Shown here: one piece after another, positions 8,101 through 17,832 of the stretch
How positions within the stretch are numbered: the first letter of the stretch is position 1
How the letters are laid out: the number at the start of each line of letters is the position of its first letter
The notes under the pieces: model-generated
Databases searched by the model: none
What the model saw: only the letters and a program-made list of their open reading frames with translations
What the model was told of the DNA's origin: nothing
Program-made: the position numbers and the translations under genes
Assembly: GCF_000300995.1 (NCBI RefSeq)
Contig: NZ_AMRJ01000029.1
Coordinates: forward strand, 1-41,024
Length of the DNA stretch: 41,024 nucleotides
Direction: 5' to 3'
Origin: Alcanivorax hongdengensis A-11-3
GTDB lineage: Bacteria > Pseudomonadota > Gammaproteobacteria > Pseudomonadales > Alcanivoracaceae

Positions 8101-9114
8101 TCAGGCATATCCATCAGGGTTCTGATGCTGCCAGCGCCAATGATCCGCACACATGTCCTCAATACCGCGCTTGGCTTTCCAACCCAAAACCTGCTGGGCA
8201 AAGGCGGGATCTGCATAGCAACTCGCCACATCCCCCGGTCGACGCTCAACAATGCTATGGGCTACAACGCGTCCGGAAGCGGCGGAAAATGCATTTACCA
8301 TCTCCAACACGCTGTAACCGCGCCCTGTACCAAGATTCGTTGTTACCAGACCGCCCTTCGATTCAAGCGCCTCCATGGCAGCCAGATGCCCCTCTGCCAA
8401 GTCCATCACGTGAATATAGTCCCGGACACCGGTTCCATCCTTGGTGGGATAGTCCCCACCAAATACATTCAGCTTTTCCCGTTTCCCTACCGCCACTTGA
8501 GCAATGAACGGCATAAGGTTATTCGGAATGCCGTTGGGGTCTTCCCCTATTTCACCGCTTTCGTGAGCCCCAGCAGGATTGAAATAGCGAAGCAGTGCAA
8601 GCCGCCAGGAGTCGTCACTCTGATACAAATCGCGGAGCATATCTTCAATATGCAGTTTGGTCGCACCGTAGGGATTGGTGGCACTCAGAGGAAAATCCTC
8701 ACGGATAGGCACACTGGCCGGATCACCATAAACCGTTGCCGATGAGCTAAATACCATGGTCCGCACACCCGCATTGTCCATGGCTTCCAGCAACCTGAGC
8801 GTGCCGGTGACATTGCAATCGTAATACCGCAGGGGCTGCGCCACGGACTCCCCCACCGCCTTGAGGCCAGCAAAGTGAATCACCGACGAAATATCATGCT
8901 CGTTGAACAGCTGCTTCAAACAGCCACTATCGCGGATATCGCCTTCAATAAATTCCAGAGACTTGCCTGTCAGCCTCTCCACTCTATTAAGGCTTTCCCG
9001 GCTGCTATTACTCAGGTTATCCAGCACAACCACCGAATAGCCTGCTTCCAGCAAAAGCAGCACTGTATGAGAACCGATATAACCTGCACCGCCGGTGACC
9101 AATACTGATGACAT
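8101..9114 (-). CDS. galE: UDP-glucose 4-epimerase
   Basis: Interconverts UDP-glucose and UDP-galactose (or the GlcNAc pair) with bound NAD, supplying galactose-type donors. Its 337 residues match the family. Visible are the Rossmann motif [11 protein letters not shown] (residues 6-16), SSSATVYG with Ser124 and Thr127, and the catalytic pair Tyr149/Lys153 in [19 protein letters not shown] and [12 protein letters not shown] near the C-terminus are also typical. GGAGG lies five bases before the ATG. It is probably transcribed with the flippase downstream; upstream a bidirectional-looking hairpin separates it from the mutase gene. Confidence 0.95.
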   Translation of the reverse strand: MSSVLVTGGAGYIGSHTVLLLLEAGYSVVVLDNLSNSSRESLNRVERLTGKSLEFIEGDIRDSGCLKQLFNEHDISSVIHFAGLKAVGESVAQPLRYYDCNVTGTLRLLEAMDNAGVRTMVFSSSATVYGDPASVPIREDFPLSATNPYGATKLHIEDMLRDLYQSDDSWRLALLRYFNPAGAHESGEIGEDPNGIPNNLMPFIAQVAVGKREKLNVFGGDYPTKDGTGVRDYIHVMDLAEGHLAAMEALESKGGLVTTNLGTGRGYSVLEMVNAFSAASGRVVAHSIVERRPGDVASCYADPAFAQQVLGWKAKRGIEDMCADHWRWQHQNPDGYA

Positions 9115-9220
9115 AGTACCTCCAGGAAGTTATCGCCAATCGAAAATCACTTCCGCCTTCTTGATGTTCTTCTAGTCTGTCACCTCTGACAAAGCAACAG
9201 ATTCAAGGGTAACCAAACCA

Positions 9221-9245
9221 CAGAGAGCCCCAGTGGGGCCCTCTG
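9221..9245 (-). terminator. hairpin between the mutase gene and galE
   Basis: CAGAGAGCCCC and GGGGCCCTCTG form an 11-position stem with one A-C mismatch around AGT. On the minus strand it follows the mutase stop by 23 bases and precedes TGGTTTGG, a poor T-run. It is a plausible terminator of the upstream gene, leaving galE to start from its own promoter in 9115-9220. Confidence 0.6.
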
Positions 9246-9268
9246 TTTGAGAAAATGCATGCGCATTG

Positions 9269-10639
9269 CTATGCAGACGCCATCGCCTCTTTCACATTCT
9301 TCTCGAACAAGTCACGAATTCGCGCCAAGGCATCTTCATTCACGGCCTCGTAGCGCAAGACCAGCTTGGGCGAGGTATTGGACGCCCGACACAGACCCCA
9401 GCCATCCGCATAGTCCATACGAATGCCATCAATAACACGGCGCTCGCCCTCGCCGAAGTCCGCATTGTTCTGCAGATATTCCACGATACGGAATTTGTTC
9501 TCGTCCGTCACATTGATATTGATTTCCGGGGTAGTGCAAAGCACCGGGTAGCGGCCAAATAGTGCCTCCGCCCCCCCATCCGTCCGGCTGATGATACCCA
9601 GAATCCTGGCAGCTGCGACCAACGCATCATCAAAGCCATACCAGTCTTCCGCCAGGAAGATATGGCCACTCATTTCCCCGGCCAGCAAGGCACCGGTCTC
9701 CTTCATGCGGGCCTTGATCAGGGAATGGCCCGTGCGCCACATTTCCGGCTCGCCGCCAGCGGCCTTGATGACATCAAACAGGGCTCCGGTACACTTCACA
9801 TCGAAGATAACCTTGGCGCCCGGGTGCCGGCTGATCATGTCTTCGGCCAGGGCCATCAACAGGATATCCGGGTAAACCACCTCCCCCGCTGGCGTCACTA
9901 CACCAACGCGATCACCATCACCGTCGAACGCCAGCCCAAGATCAGCTTTCTCGGCTTTTACACTGGCGATAAGATCCTGAACATTCTTCAGATCACCCGG
10001 GTCCGGGTGATGATTCGGGAAGGTACCATCCACTTCGGTATACAACGGCACTACCTCACAGCCCAGCGCCTCCAGCGCCTGCGGCGCCTGCACACCGGCA
10101 ACCCCATTGCCGCAGTCAACCACCACTTTCAGCGGACGTGCCAGTGAGTGTGCCGCCAGGAATGCCGACTGGTAAGCCTCGAGAATCTCCCGCTCCTCAT
10201 AGGCTCCCTCGCCGCTTAGTAGATCACCGTCCACAATACGCTGATACAGCGCCTGGATGGTGTCTCCGGACAAGGTTGTACCATTGATGACAATCTTGAA
10301 GCCGTTGTAATTAGAGGGGTTATGGCTACCGGTAAGCATTACCCCGGAATTGAGACCTTCCAGATAGTGTGCTGCGAAATACAGCGCCGGGGTGGGCACC
10401 ATGCCTACATCCACCACGTTACAACCAGCAGCACGGATGCCATTACTCAGAGACTGAGCCAATGCAGGCCCGGACAGTCGGCCATCGCGGGCCACGGCAA
10501 TACTGCGCTGCCCCTGGGCCAGTACTTCAGAGCCGATTGCCCGACCGATCTGAAAAGCTATTTCATCGTTCAACGTGTCGTTATAAATACCGCGAATATC
10601 GTATGCCCGAAAAATCGAGGCAGGAATAGGATGGCTCAT
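9269..10639 (-). CDS. algC: phosphomannomutase/phosphoglucomutase
   Basis: Alpha-D-phosphohexomutase of 456 residues that converts glucose-6-phosphate to glucose-1-phosphate and mannose-6-phosphate to mannose-1-phosphate. All four active-site loops are visible: the phosphoserine loop TGSHNPSNYNG (Ser105), the metal loop FDGDGDRVG, the sugar loop GEMSGHIF, and the C-terminal phosphate loop RASNTSPKLVLR. The N-terminus IFRAYDIRGIY and overall length match Pseudomonas AlgC. It feeds GalU, encoded in the same minus-strand cluster. The 194 bases upstream hold no gene; an inverted GTCTCTG/CAGAGAC pair near 10757-10804 is the only visible structure. Confidence 0.95.
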   Translation of the reverse strand: MSHPIPASIFRAYDIRGIYNDTLNDEIAFQIGRAIGSEVLAQGQRSIAVARDGRLSGPALAQSLSNGIRAAGCNVVDVGMVPTPALYFAAHYLEGLNSGVMLTGSHNPSNYNGFKIVINGTTLSGDTIQALYQRIVDGDLLSGEGAYEEREILEAYQSAFLAAHSLARPLKVVVDCGNGVAGVQAPQALEALGCEVVPLYTEVDGTFPNHHPDPGDLKNVQDLIASVKAEKADLGLAFDGDGDRVGVVTPAGEVVYPDILLMALAEDMISRHPGAKVIFDVKCTGALFDVIKAAGGEPEMWRTGHSLIKARMKETGALLAGEMSGHIFLAEDWYGFDDALVAAARILGIISRTDGGAEALFGRYPVLCTTPEININVTDENKFRIVEYLQNNADFGEGERRVIDGIRMDYADGWGLCRASNTSPKLVLRYEAVNEDALARIRDLFEKNVKEAMASA

Positions 10640-10833
10640 GGCGAATGTCGTCCTGATTTATAACGCAATGGGTAAGAGGCAATCATACGTGAAACGGGGA
10701 GGTGTAGCAGTTACCCGGTAGAGGGGAAAGAGTGCGAAAATATTAAGGCACTGACAGCGTGTCTCTGGGTGGGGCTTGATCTCCATGCTCCAGCATACAG
10801 AGACTTGCCAAGCCGACCTACGACCTGACGTCC

Positions 10834-12474
10834 CTACTGCTGTTTGCCCGAAACATGCCGTGCAAGGGCTAGCGAAGATGAATCAAGATTAGCCCCAGAC
10901 TCAGGGTGCCTCAGTACCTCCAGCATGTCGGTCGCAATAATTTTGCCCATTTCCACACCCCATTGATCAAAGGGATTAATGCCCCAGATCACCGCCTGAA
11001 CAAAGACTTTGTGCTCATACATTGCCAGCAAAGCCCCCAATACCCGAGGGGACAACTCATCGAGTACCAGAGTGGTACTGGGCTGATTACCTCGGTAGCG
11101 CTTGTAGTAAGGAAGGGCAAGTTCTGGGTCCAGAGCTCTTTCTCCCAGCGCCAGCAATCGAGACTGGGCCAGACAGTTGGCGTTGGACAAGGCGTGCTGC
11201 GCATCCAGCTCTCTGACCGACCCGGAGTGCACAGCCTCGGTATAGCGACGAGCCGTCATTAGAAACTCGCAGGCAATCGGCTGGGTTCCCTGATGTAACA
11301 GCTGAAAGAAGGCATGCTGGGCGTTGGGTCCGACTTCCCCCCAGATTACCGGGCAAGTGTTGTACTCCACTGGCTCACCGGAGCGGGACACACTTTTGCC
11401 ATTGGACTCCATCTCCAACTGTTCCAGATAAGCAGGCAGGTGTTTGAGGCGGCCATCGTAAGGCAGCACCGCTCGCGCCGATATGTCCAGGAAGTTGATG
11501 TTCCACACATCCACCAACGCCAACATGACAGGAATATTCTCTTTCCAGGGAGAGGTTCTGCAGTGCTCATCCATCTCGTGGGCCCCGGCAAGAAACTCAC
11601 GGAAGCCATCCATGCCGACAGTGAGCGCTATGGGCATACCAATAACCGACCATAGCGAATAGCGCCCCCCGACCCAGTCCCAGAAAAGGAGCTGGTTGTT
11701 CGGCATTATCCCCCACTCGGACATACGCTCAGGGCTGGCGGAAATACCAATGAAGTGACAGCGCAGCAGAGAGGTGTCGTCATAATCCAGCCGCAACCCC
11801 CTGGCCAGCCACTGCCGTGCAGTGCCGGCATTGTGTAGCGTATCCAAAGTGGTGAACGACTTGGAGGAAACAAGAAAGAGGGTGGTCCTCGGATTCAGCT
11901 CCTGCAGCAACTGTGACATCTGGCTGCCATCCATGGAAGACGCGAAATGGATTCGTGGTCGTGTCAGCCCCTCTTCGGGAAAACGGGACTGCAACGCAAA
12001 GGCCGCCATCAACGGACCAAGGTCAGACCCTCCAACACCAATATTCACAACATCGGTGATCGCATCACCCAGCACACCGCGCCAATGCCCCCGGAGGATG
12101 CGGTTCACCATCCCCTCCATGAGCTGCAACTGCTCATGGACTGCAGGCGCAGTGTCTGCGGGCTCACGAAGGAACCAGTGCTTGGCAGAGCGGCGCTCAG
12201 TACAGTTGACCTCCGCTCCGCTAAACAGCGCATCCATCCAGTGCTTCAACTGACGCTCGTCGGCCAGTTTCACCAACAGGTCACGGCTATCATCCGTCAA
12301 ACGCTGCTTGCTGAAATCCGCCAGTAAGCCAGCACTTTCCAGGCTGAAACGATCAAAGCGATCTTTATCTGACGCGAACATATCCGCCAGATGCAGCGAT
12401 TTCTCTTGTTTGGCACGTTGCGCCAACTGAGACCAGATTGAACTGACAGTGAGAACGTCCTGTTCAGGCACCAT
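10834..12474 (-). CDS. pgi: glucose-6-phosphate isomerase
   Basis: Interconverts glucose-6-phosphate and fructose-6-phosphate. Its 546 residues match bacterial Pgi. Diagnostic segments are [55 protein letters not shown] and [12 protein letters not shown], which carry the phosphate-binding and catalytic residues. The start lies two bases after the stop of the upstream degenerate dehydrogenase gene, so the two are surely co-transcribed. Placement among sugar-nucleotide genes suggests a role in partitioning hexose phosphate toward exopolysaccharide, but it may be the only Pgi of the cell. Confidence 0.96.
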   Translation of the reverse strand: MVPEQDVLTVSSIWSQLAQRAKQEKSLHLADMFASDKDRFDRFSLESAGLLADFSKQRLTDDSRDLLVKLADERQLKHWMDALFSGAEVNCTERRSAKHWFLREPADTAPAVHEQLQLMEGMVNRILRGHWRGVLGDAITDVVNIGVGGSDLGPLMAAFALQSRFPEEGLTRPRIHFASSMDGSQMSQLLQELNPRTTLFLVSSKSFTTLDTLHNAGTARQWLARGLRLDYDDTSLLRCHFIGISASPERMSEWGIMPNNQLLFWDWVGGRYSLWSVIGMPIALTVGMDGFREFLAGAHEMDEHCRTSPWKENIPVMLALVDVWNINFLDISARAVLPYDGRLKHLPAYLEQLEMESNGKSVSRSGEPVEYNTCPVIWGEVGPNAQHAFFQLLHQGTQPIACEFLMTARRYTEAVHSGSVRELDAQHALSNANCLAQSRLLALGERALDPELALPYYKRYRGNQPSTTLVLDELSPRVLGALLAMYEHKVFVQAVIWGINPFDQWGVEMGKIIATDMLEVLRHPESGANLDSSSLALARHVSGKQQ

Positions 12475-12476
12475 GG

Positions 12477-13754
12477 CTAACGCCCTATTCCTCTATATAC
12501 CAGCCCATTCTCTCTGACAAAGGCGGGATCATAAATGTTACGGCCATCCAGGATCAGCGGCTCACGCATAATTTGCTTTAAACGCTGCCAGTCCGGGCTC
12601 CAGTAGGATTTCCATTCGGTAACCAGCATCAGTGCATCCGCCCTCTCTACAGCCTCATAGGGATCGTCACACAACGTTATCTCACCCCGCCCCTGGGCCC
12701 AGTGCTCCAGCTCCGTCAAGGCTCGGGGATCATGGGCTGTCAAGGAAACGCCCTGCGCCCAGAGGGCCTCTATGACTTTCAGAGCCGGAGCATTATCAAT
12801 GCGGTGTGTGCCCGGCTTGAAGGCCACGCCCCACAACGCCACCTTCTTGCCTGCCACATTACCGTGATGAAATTGCCAGAACTTCCGGAACAACACCTCT
12901 TTCTGGCGTTCATTTGTCTGTAACACCTGTTCCAGCAGACCCGGCTCGGAGGAGCGCTCATGGAGTGTATCCACCAGAGTGAGTACGTTACGACTCAAGC
13001 CGGGCCCACCGAAGCCGCAACCGGGGTACAAATAGGACTCACCAATTCGAGGATCGGCCCCCATGGCTGTTCGAACCACATCAATATCCACCCCCAGGGA
13101 TTCTGAAAGACTGGCCATGTCATTCATGTAACTGATTCGCGTCGCCAGGATCCCGCTAATGGCCAGCTTGGAGAATTCAGCTTCTCGCAGGCTCATCACC
13201 TGAATCACATTTTTGCGGCGATTGAAGGGGCGAAGCAATTCACGGACAAGGGTTTCACCTTCGCCCTGTTCACTGCCAAGCAGAATGCTATCCGGACGGG
13301 TAAATGTCTGAATGGCATTCCCCTCCTGAATCAGATCCGGCAAGGCCACAAGTGCCGAATTGGCATTCACATTTTTGATAATGCCGCGCAAATGCTCCGC
13401 GGTCCCGACCGGGCCCATGGTCTGATTGACTATGACCTCACAGGCGTCCGAAGCTGCATGCCTTGCGACTAGCTTTTCAGCGACGGTTTCTTTCCCGGGC
13501 CGCAGCGCCAGGAATACTGCACTTGGTACTTGGGAAGAGGAATCATCCAGAAAACCGGTCGTCAACCGGCCACTATCCCGTTGTTCCGTATACAGGCGGC
13601 CCAGCCCCTGTTCCTGAAAAGGGGGGACGCCCTCAGCCAACCGGTCCCGGGATTCAGGCTCAAGCACACACCAATACACCTGGTGACCCGTCTGAGCCAT
13701 GGCAGTCGCCGTCACCTGAGCACACAATGTGTCACCGTAAACCGTTATCTGCAT
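12477..13754 (-). CDS. UDP-glucose/GDP-mannose dehydrogenase-like protein lacking catalytic residues
   Basis: A 425-residue homologue of nucleotide-sugar dehydrogenases by overall layout: an N-terminal Rossmann-like part, a central helix region ([20 protein letters not shown]), a [17 protein letters not shown] segment and a C-terminal UDP-binding-like domain ([23 protein letters not shown]). Key residues are changed. The nucleotide motif GxGxxG reads GDTLCA. The glutamate of PEFLREG is Asp140. The catalytic cysteine of GGxCxPKD is Gly252 and the following aspartate Asn256 ([10 protein letters not shown]). Thr112 and Lys196 remain. Oxidation to the uronic acid therefore looks impossible, although UDP-sugar binding may persist. 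A normal Ugd is encoded at 15132-16298. It sits directly upstream of pgi, and AGGGA precedes the ATG. The role is unknown. Confidence 0.8.
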   Translation of the reverse strand: MQITVYGDTLCAQVTATAMAQTGHQVYWCVLEPESRDRLAEGVPPFQEQGLGRLYTEQRDSGRLTTGFLDDSSSQVPSAVFLALRPGKETVAEKLVARHAASDACEVIVNQTMGPVGTAEHLRGIIKNVNANSALVALPDLIQEGNAIQTFTRPDSILLGSEQGEGETLVRELLRPFNRRKNVIQVMSLREAEFSKLAISGILATRISYMNDMASLSESLGVDIDVVRTAMGADPRIGESYLYPGCGFGGPGLSRNVLTLVDTLHERSSEPGLLEQVLQTNERQKEVLFRKFWQFHHGNVAGKKVALWGVAFKPGTHRIDNAPALKVIEALWAQGVSLTAHDPRALTELEHWAQGRGEITLCDDPYEAVERADALMLVTEWKSYWSPDWQRLKQIMREPLILDGRNIYDPAFVRENGLVYRGIGR

Positions 13755-13881
13755 GCGTCCCTACACCATTGATACGTTTATGAGTCACCCTCGGGCCGAA
13801 ATACCCGCCAGAGAGAACCCATGTTTCATACGACGAGCCATCCATCGTATTATCGGCAACCCTCTACCTCGTTGTCATAAC

Positions 13882-14763
13882 TTACACGACCAGCTCTTCC
13901 GCCATCATAGCGCGGACTTGCTCACCAAGCTCCGCATGCCGGGCAGCATAATGAAAAACCGCTCGCAGATAGCCCGCCTTGTTTCCACAATCAAAAGTAC
14001 GGCCTCGCATGGCATAGGCCTCCACTGAAGAGGTCTCCAGCAGTGTGGCAATCGCGTCAGTGAGCTGTATCTCACCGCCCGCGCCTGGAGGAGTGTCAGC
14101 CAAAATCGACATGATCTTGCCGGGCAAGACATAGCGCCCCACTACCGAAAGGCGGGACGGCGCATCCTCGATGGCGGGTTTTTCCATCACTGCCACCATT
14201 GAAGCAGACTCACCTGCGCCTGGAACCTCCCCTTTCAAAGCCACAATGCCATACTGGTCAACACGCTCGGCGGGCACCTCTTCCACCATGATCTGGGCAG
14301 CACCACTGGCGTGATATTTTTCCACCATGACACCAAGATCTTCCGCACAACCAGCGCAATCGACCAGTACATCCGGCAACAACACCGCAAACGGCTCATC
14401 GCCCACCACCGGGGCGGCACATGCCACTGCATGCCCCAGACCTAGCGCCTGGTGCTGACGAACGGAAATGACACTTACATCCCCTGGCAGAATATCGCGC
14501 ACTTCTGACAGAAGAGCATGCTTACCCTTCTCTGCCAGCTGGTGCTCAAGCTCAAACTGGGTGTCAAAATAATCCTCAATGGCACCTTTTGACGAATGGG
14601 AGACCAGAATGATTTCCTTGATACCGGCTCGGACAGCTTCCTTTACCACATACTCGATCGCGGGACGATCCACGACCGGTAACATTTCTTTGGGAATGGA
14701 CTTGGAAGCCGGCAGCATTCGCGAACCGAAACCCGCAACGGGCAATACTGCTTTATTAACCAT
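13882..14763 (-). CDS. galU: UTP-glucose-1-phosphate uridylyltransferase
   Basis: Makes UDP-glucose from UTP and glucose-1-phosphate, the entry point to the UDP-Gal and UDP-GlcA made by GalE and Ugd here. The protein has 293 residues with the nucleotidyltransferase signature AVLPVAGFGSRMLPASKSIPKEMLP at residues 4-28, IEYVVKEAVRAGI, and EKP in AVMEKPAIEDAPS. I choose the ATG at 14763 because AGAGGG is well spaced from it, rather than the adjacent in-frame GTG at 14766. It overlaps the end of the VanZ-like gene by eight bases, indicating coupled translation. Confidence 0.95.
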   Translation of the reverse strand: MVNKAVLPVAGFGSRMLPASKSIPKEMLPVVDRPAIEYVVKEAVRAGIKEIILVSHSSKGAIEDYFDTQFELEHQLAEKGKHALLSEVRDILPGDVSVISVRQHQALGLGHAVACAAPVVGDEPFAVLLPDVLVDCAGCAEDLGVMVEKYHASGAAQIMVEEVPAERVDQYGIVALKGEVPGAGESASMVAVMEKPAIEDAPSRLSVVGRYVLPGKIMSILADTPPGAGGEIQLTDAIATLLETSSVEAYAMRGRTFDCGNKAGYLRAVFHYAARHAELGEQVRAMMAEELVV

Positions 14764-15175
14764 CACGCCCTCTTCTCATAAATTGCTGGCTTAACCACAT
14801 CAGAAACAGCCCAAGAGCCATTCCGGCAGCATCATTGGCCATATCATTCCAGGATGTGGAGCGACCCGGTATCCATAACTGAACCACTTCGATCAAGGCG
14901 CCAAGGGCCAACACCGAAAGCACTACACGAAGCATCGGCACCCCGCTCCACCGTAGCAAGAGCGCAATCAGAGCACAAAAGACGAAGTGAGCGTAGGGAT
15001 CCACGCCGCGCAAGTAAAATGTCTTGCTGATGGTCTCACGGAGCGCACCGGGCAACATGGCACCAACCACAAACAGCCCGGTCACCACAACCAGCAGGCT
15101 GAGCCGCCAGGGGCACTTCGCATGAAAACGCCTAATCACTGCCGAACAGGTCGCGGGTATAGACTTTTTCTGCAT
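14756..15175 (-). CDS. VanZ-like small membrane protein
   Basis: Up to 139 residues with four hydrophobic segments ([46 protein letters not shown] and [16 protein letters not shown]). The arrangement [13 protein letters not shown] - [32 protein letters not shown] is the VanZ family pattern, whose biochemical role is not established. It overlaps galU by eight bases. The longest reading also overlaps the ugd 3' end by 44 bases; a GTG at 15139 inside the ugd stop region would give 127 residues and is an alternative start. VanZ-like proteins recur in exopolysaccharide clusters, so a link to the envelope polymer is likely but unproven. Confidence 0.72.
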   Translation of the reverse strand: MQKKSIPATCSAVIRRFHAKCPWRLSLLVVVTGLFVVGAMLPGALRETISKTFYLRGVDPYAHFVFCALIALLLRWSGVPMLRVVLSVLALGALIEVVQLWIPGRSTSWNDMANDAAGMALGLFLMWLSQQFMRRGRDG

Positions 15176-16298
15176 AGGGGGTTAGCTCTTCGACCATACG
15201 GTTAGAGACAATGACATCGCAGGCGGCGGCAAATTCCGTAAAATCGCGCATCACCACAGAGTTGAAAAAGGTGTCGTCTGGCAACGCCGGTTCGAACACG
15301 ACAACGTCCACGCCTTTTGCCTTGAGACGTTTCATTACCCCCTGGATCGAAGAAGCCCGAAAGTTGTCCGAGCCTGCCTTCATAACCAAACGATAAATTC
15401 CCACTCTTTGCGGTTTACGACGCAGTATATCTTCTGACACAAAGTCCTTGCGGGTGCGGTTGGCATCCACGATAGCCTGAATCATATTGTTGGGCACATC
15501 CTGATAATTGGCCAGCAACTGCTTGGTATCCTTGGGTAGACAGTAACCCCCATAGCCAAAGGATGGATTGTTGTAGTGATCGCCAATACGGGGGTCCAGG
15601 CAAACCCCGTCGATAATCTGCCGGGTGTCCAGGCCATGACAAGCCGCATAGCTATCCAGTTCATTGAAATACGCCACCCGCATGGCCAGGTAGGTATTGG
15701 CAAACAGCTTGATAGCCTCTGCTTCCGTGGAGTCGGTAAACAACACCGGTACATCCTCACGTATAGCCCCCTCGACCAGTATCCGGGCAAACGTACGAGC
15801 GGCTTCACAATGGGCACCGACAACAATTCGGGAAGGATAGAGGTTATCGTGAAGTGCCTTTCCTTCCCGAAGAAATTCGGGAGAAAACAGGATGTTACTG
15901 ACACCAAGCTGTTCTCGCAGGGAGGCGGTATAGCCTACCGGAACCGTAGACTTTATAACTATTGTTGCATATTTGTTGATCGCCAGCACATCCCTGATCA
16001 CCGCCTCAACAGTATGGGTATGGAAAAAGTTGGTTTGCGGGTCATAATCCGTGGGAGTCGCCACCACCACAAAATCCGCCCCTTCAAAAGCCTCTTTCTT
16101 GTCTGTGGTAGCCATCAGATCCAGAGGCTTGTCCGCCAGGTAGGACTGAATCATCTCGTCCTCAATGGGTGAGACCCGGCGCTGCACTTTTTCTACCTTT
16201 GCCGAATCGATATCCAGCGCCACCACGCTATGGTGCTGGGCCAGCAGCACCGCATTGGAAAGCCCTACATAACCGATTCCGGCAACCGCAATCTTCAT
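15132..16298 (-). CDS. ugd: UDP-glucose 6-dehydrogenase
   Basis: Oxidises UDP-glucose twice with NAD to UDP-glucuronate. Starting at the ATG at 16298 the protein is 388 residues, like Escherichia coli Ugd, and begins [13 protein letters not shown] (intact GxGxxG). The full catalytic set is present: Thr118 in STVPVG, Glu141 in PEFLREG, Lys197 and Asn201 in [11 protein letters not shown], and Cys253 and Asp257 in GGYCLPKD. An in-frame TTG 12 bases upstream is less likely because GGGGACGAG there serves as the ribosome binding site. First gene of the minus-strand precursor cluster, followed by the VanZ-like gene and galU. Confidence 0.95.
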   Translation of the reverse strand: MKIAVAGIGYVGLSNAVLLAQHHSVVALDIDSAKVEKVQRRVSPIEDEMIQSYLADKPLDLMATTDKKEAFEGADFVVVATPTDYDPQTNFFHTHTVEAVIRDVLAINKYATIVIKSTVPVGYTASLREQLGVSNILFSPEFLREGKALHDNLYPSRIVVGAHCEAARTFARILVEGAIREDVPVLFTDSTEAEAIKLFANTYLAMRVAYFNELDSYAACHGLDTRQIIDGVCLDPRIGDHYNNPSFGYGGYCLPKDTKQLLANYQDVPNNMIQAIVDANRTRKDFVSEDILRRKPQRVGIYRLVMKAGSDNFRASSIQGVMKRLKAKGVDVVVFEPALPDDTFFNSVVMRDFTEFAAACDVIVSNRMVEELTPYAEKVYTRDLFGSD

Positions 16299-16632
16299 TC
16301 TCGTCCCCAACCGTCAGGCAACAATCCGGCCATCCTGACCAGATAAGGAAAAGCCAGTCAGTATACCGCCCCCGTGGCACAACCGACACCACCACAGAGG
16401 CTTCCAGCCAACGTCCAGCGCCCGCAGCCAGAGAGCATGCCCTGGTGCCCGGCGTTTACGACCTACAGCAAATTTACATGCCCTAAATACAAAAAGGCCG
16501 TACCCCACCTCGGGTATGGCCTGTTGTTTAACACCCCACAAACGCGCTCCGGCTAAACATCTGGTAGCAAGGCTGCCTGCAAGCGAAATGCCTGCAGGCA
16601 AGCGCCACCACACTGCGGAGCGGGGCGCCAGA
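16299..16632. other. intergenic region between cysC and ugd
   Basis: No gene is supported here. It holds the cysC terminator (16491-16522), an inverted pair GCCTGCA/TGCAGGC near 16574-16597, and on the minus strand a TATACT (16358-16363) that could be the -10 of a ugd promoter, though no good -35 accompanies it. Confidence 0.5.
16491..16522 (-). terminator. rho-independent terminator downstream of cysC
   Basis: On the minus strand AGGCCATACCC pairs with GGGTACGGCCT (one wobble-type position) around a six-base loop and runs into TTTTTGT. It lies about 110 bases after the cysC stop and insulates ugd from the cysC transcript. Confidence 0.75.
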
Positions 16633-17244
16633 TCAGACGATCGCGGCAATCAGCTGCTTGACGCAGGCTTCGATATCATTCTCGGCGGTATTGATCAGCA
16701 CTTCGGGCTTCTCCGGCGCCTCGTAGGGGCTATCAATACCAGTGAATTCCTTGATGATGCCCTGGCGAGCCTTCTGGTACAGCCCTTTGGGGTCACGCTT
16801 CTCGCACTCTTCCAGGGGCGCATCCACGAACACCTCGACAAACTCACCATCCTCGAACAGCGCACGGGCCGCATCACGATCAGCACGGAACGGGCTGATA
16901 AAGGCCGTTACCACGATCAACCCGGCGTCCACCATCAATTTGGCCACCTCGGAAACACGACGAATATTCTCGGTGCGGTCTTCATCGCTCATGCCCAGGT
17001 TCTTGTTCAGGCCATGACGCACGTTGTCGCCATCCAGCAGATAGGTATGCTTGCCCTGCTCGGTGAGCGCCACTTCCAGGGCATTGGCCAGCGTCGACTT
17101 GCCGGAGCCAGACAGCCCGGTCAGCCAGATGCACCGGGGCTTCTGATCCTTCACCTTGGCACGGTCGGCCTTGCTCACATTGGACTCATGCCACACGACG
17201 TGGGCTTTGGATTCGTTTGCTTTTTCCTGGTACGGAGACGACAT
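16633..17244 (-). CDS. cysC: adenylylsulfate kinase
   Basis: Phosphorylates adenosine 5'-phosphosulfate to PAPS, the sulfate donor for sulfotransferases and for assimilation. The ATG at 17244 has GAGGT five bases upstream and gives 203 residues; the frame extends 33 bases further without a good site. It has a P-loop GLSGSGKST (43-51), [11 protein letters not shown] (APS binding), the lid [13 protein letters not shown] and [10 protein letters not shown]. No cysN or cysD is in the window. A PAPS-dependent sulfotransferase gene lies at 24874-25725, and an anion permease lies upstream beyond a repeat-flanked insert. Together these suggest sulfate activation dedicated to polysaccharide sulfation. 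Confidence 0.95.
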   Translation of the reverse strand: MSSPYQEKANESKAHVVWHESNVSKADRAKVKDQKPRCIWLTGLSGSGKSTLANALEVALTEQGKHTYLLDGDNVRHGLNKNLGMSDEDRTENIRRVSEVAKLMVDAGLIVVTAFISPFRADRDAARALFEDGEFVEVFVDAPLEECEKRDPKGLYQKARQGIIKEFTGIDSPYEAPEKPEVLINTAENDIEACVKQLIAAIV

Positions 17245-17281
17245 AATTACCTCGCTTTGTTCGAAGGGCAGCCCCAAGCCT

Positions 17282-17306
17282 CAAGCTACAAGCTACAAGC
17301 TGCAAG
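17282..17306. repeat. left heptamer repeat, CAAGCTA orientation
   Basis: Three tandem heptamers, CAAGCTA, CAAGCTA and CAAGCTG, followed by CAAGG. They are the reverse complement of the TAGCTTG array at 17749-17832, so the gene between them is bounded by inverted repeats. The array lies 38 bases upstream of the cysC start. Confidence 0.85.
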
Positions 17307-17346
17307 GAAAACCACACCGGACTGCCAGCCCGGCACCATGAATAAA

Positions 17347-17685
17347 TCACTGCATTCGTCTGATAATCGCGAACAGCATTCGTGACAACTGCTCAACTTC
17401 TTCAATCCATCGGATCCCAACAGCCTCCGAGATGTACCCAATGCGACTACCAATATGCACCTGCGTCCTCAACTCGCCGGCAGATCCTTTCGCATAATTC
17501 AGAAATAACGCTTTCTCTCTATCTGAATTCCTCTCATAACCTTCAGCTATGTTGGAAGGCAACGACAGTGAAGACCTAGTAATCTGGTCTTTAAAACCAA
17601 AATCACGATGACCTGAAAAGTGCTCATAGATCTCAACACTCAATTCGACAGAGCGTTGCCAGATCTCCAAATTCTCAAACCGCAT
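17347..17685 (-). CDS. four-helix-bundle protein (23S rRNA intervening-sequence/S23 family)
   Basis: A small helical protein of 112 residues with the family pattern: FENLEIWQRSVELSVEIYEHF, FGFKDQITRSSLSLPSNIAEGYER, and a C-terminal helix pair EEVEQLSRMLFAIIRRM. Relatives are encoded in rRNA intervening sequences and, as Avd, in diversity-generating retroelements, where they bind nucleic acid (family knowledge). Here no rRNA or reverse transcriptase is nearby. GGAG lies six bases before the ATG. The gene is enclosed by inverted heptamer repeats (17282-17306 and 17749-17832) and separates cysC from the permease, so it looks like an inserted cassette. Function is unknown. Confidence 0.88.
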   Translation of the reverse strand: MRFENLEIWQRSVELSVEIYEHFSGHRDFGFKDQITRSSLSLPSNIAEGYERNSDREKALFLNYAKGSAGELRTQVHIGSRIGYISEAVGIRWIEEVEQLSRMLFAIIRRMQ

Positions 17686-17748
17686 CCCTGCTCCTTATAA
17701 AAGCTTCCATCCTTGGAAACTTTTTCAGTTTTCTATATCTCACAAGCG

Positions 17749-17832
17749 TAGCTTGTAGCTTGTAGCTTGTAGCTTGTAGCTTGTAGCTTGTAGCTTGTAG
17801 CTGTATAGCTTGTAGCTTGTAGCTTGTAGCTA
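17749..17832. repeat. right heptamer repeat array, TAGCTTG orientation
   Basis: Seven perfect TAGCTTG units (17749-17797), one altered unit TAGCTGTA (17798-17805), three more perfect units and a final TAGCTA. The last TAG/CTA provides the stop codon of the permease gene on the minus strand (17830-17832), so the array abuts that gene exactly. Confidence 0.95.

Noticed and set aside
7768..8745. 325-codon plus-strand frame over the flippase and galE genes
   Set aside because: It lies opposite two well-supported genes, spans their boundary and has no recognisable domains.
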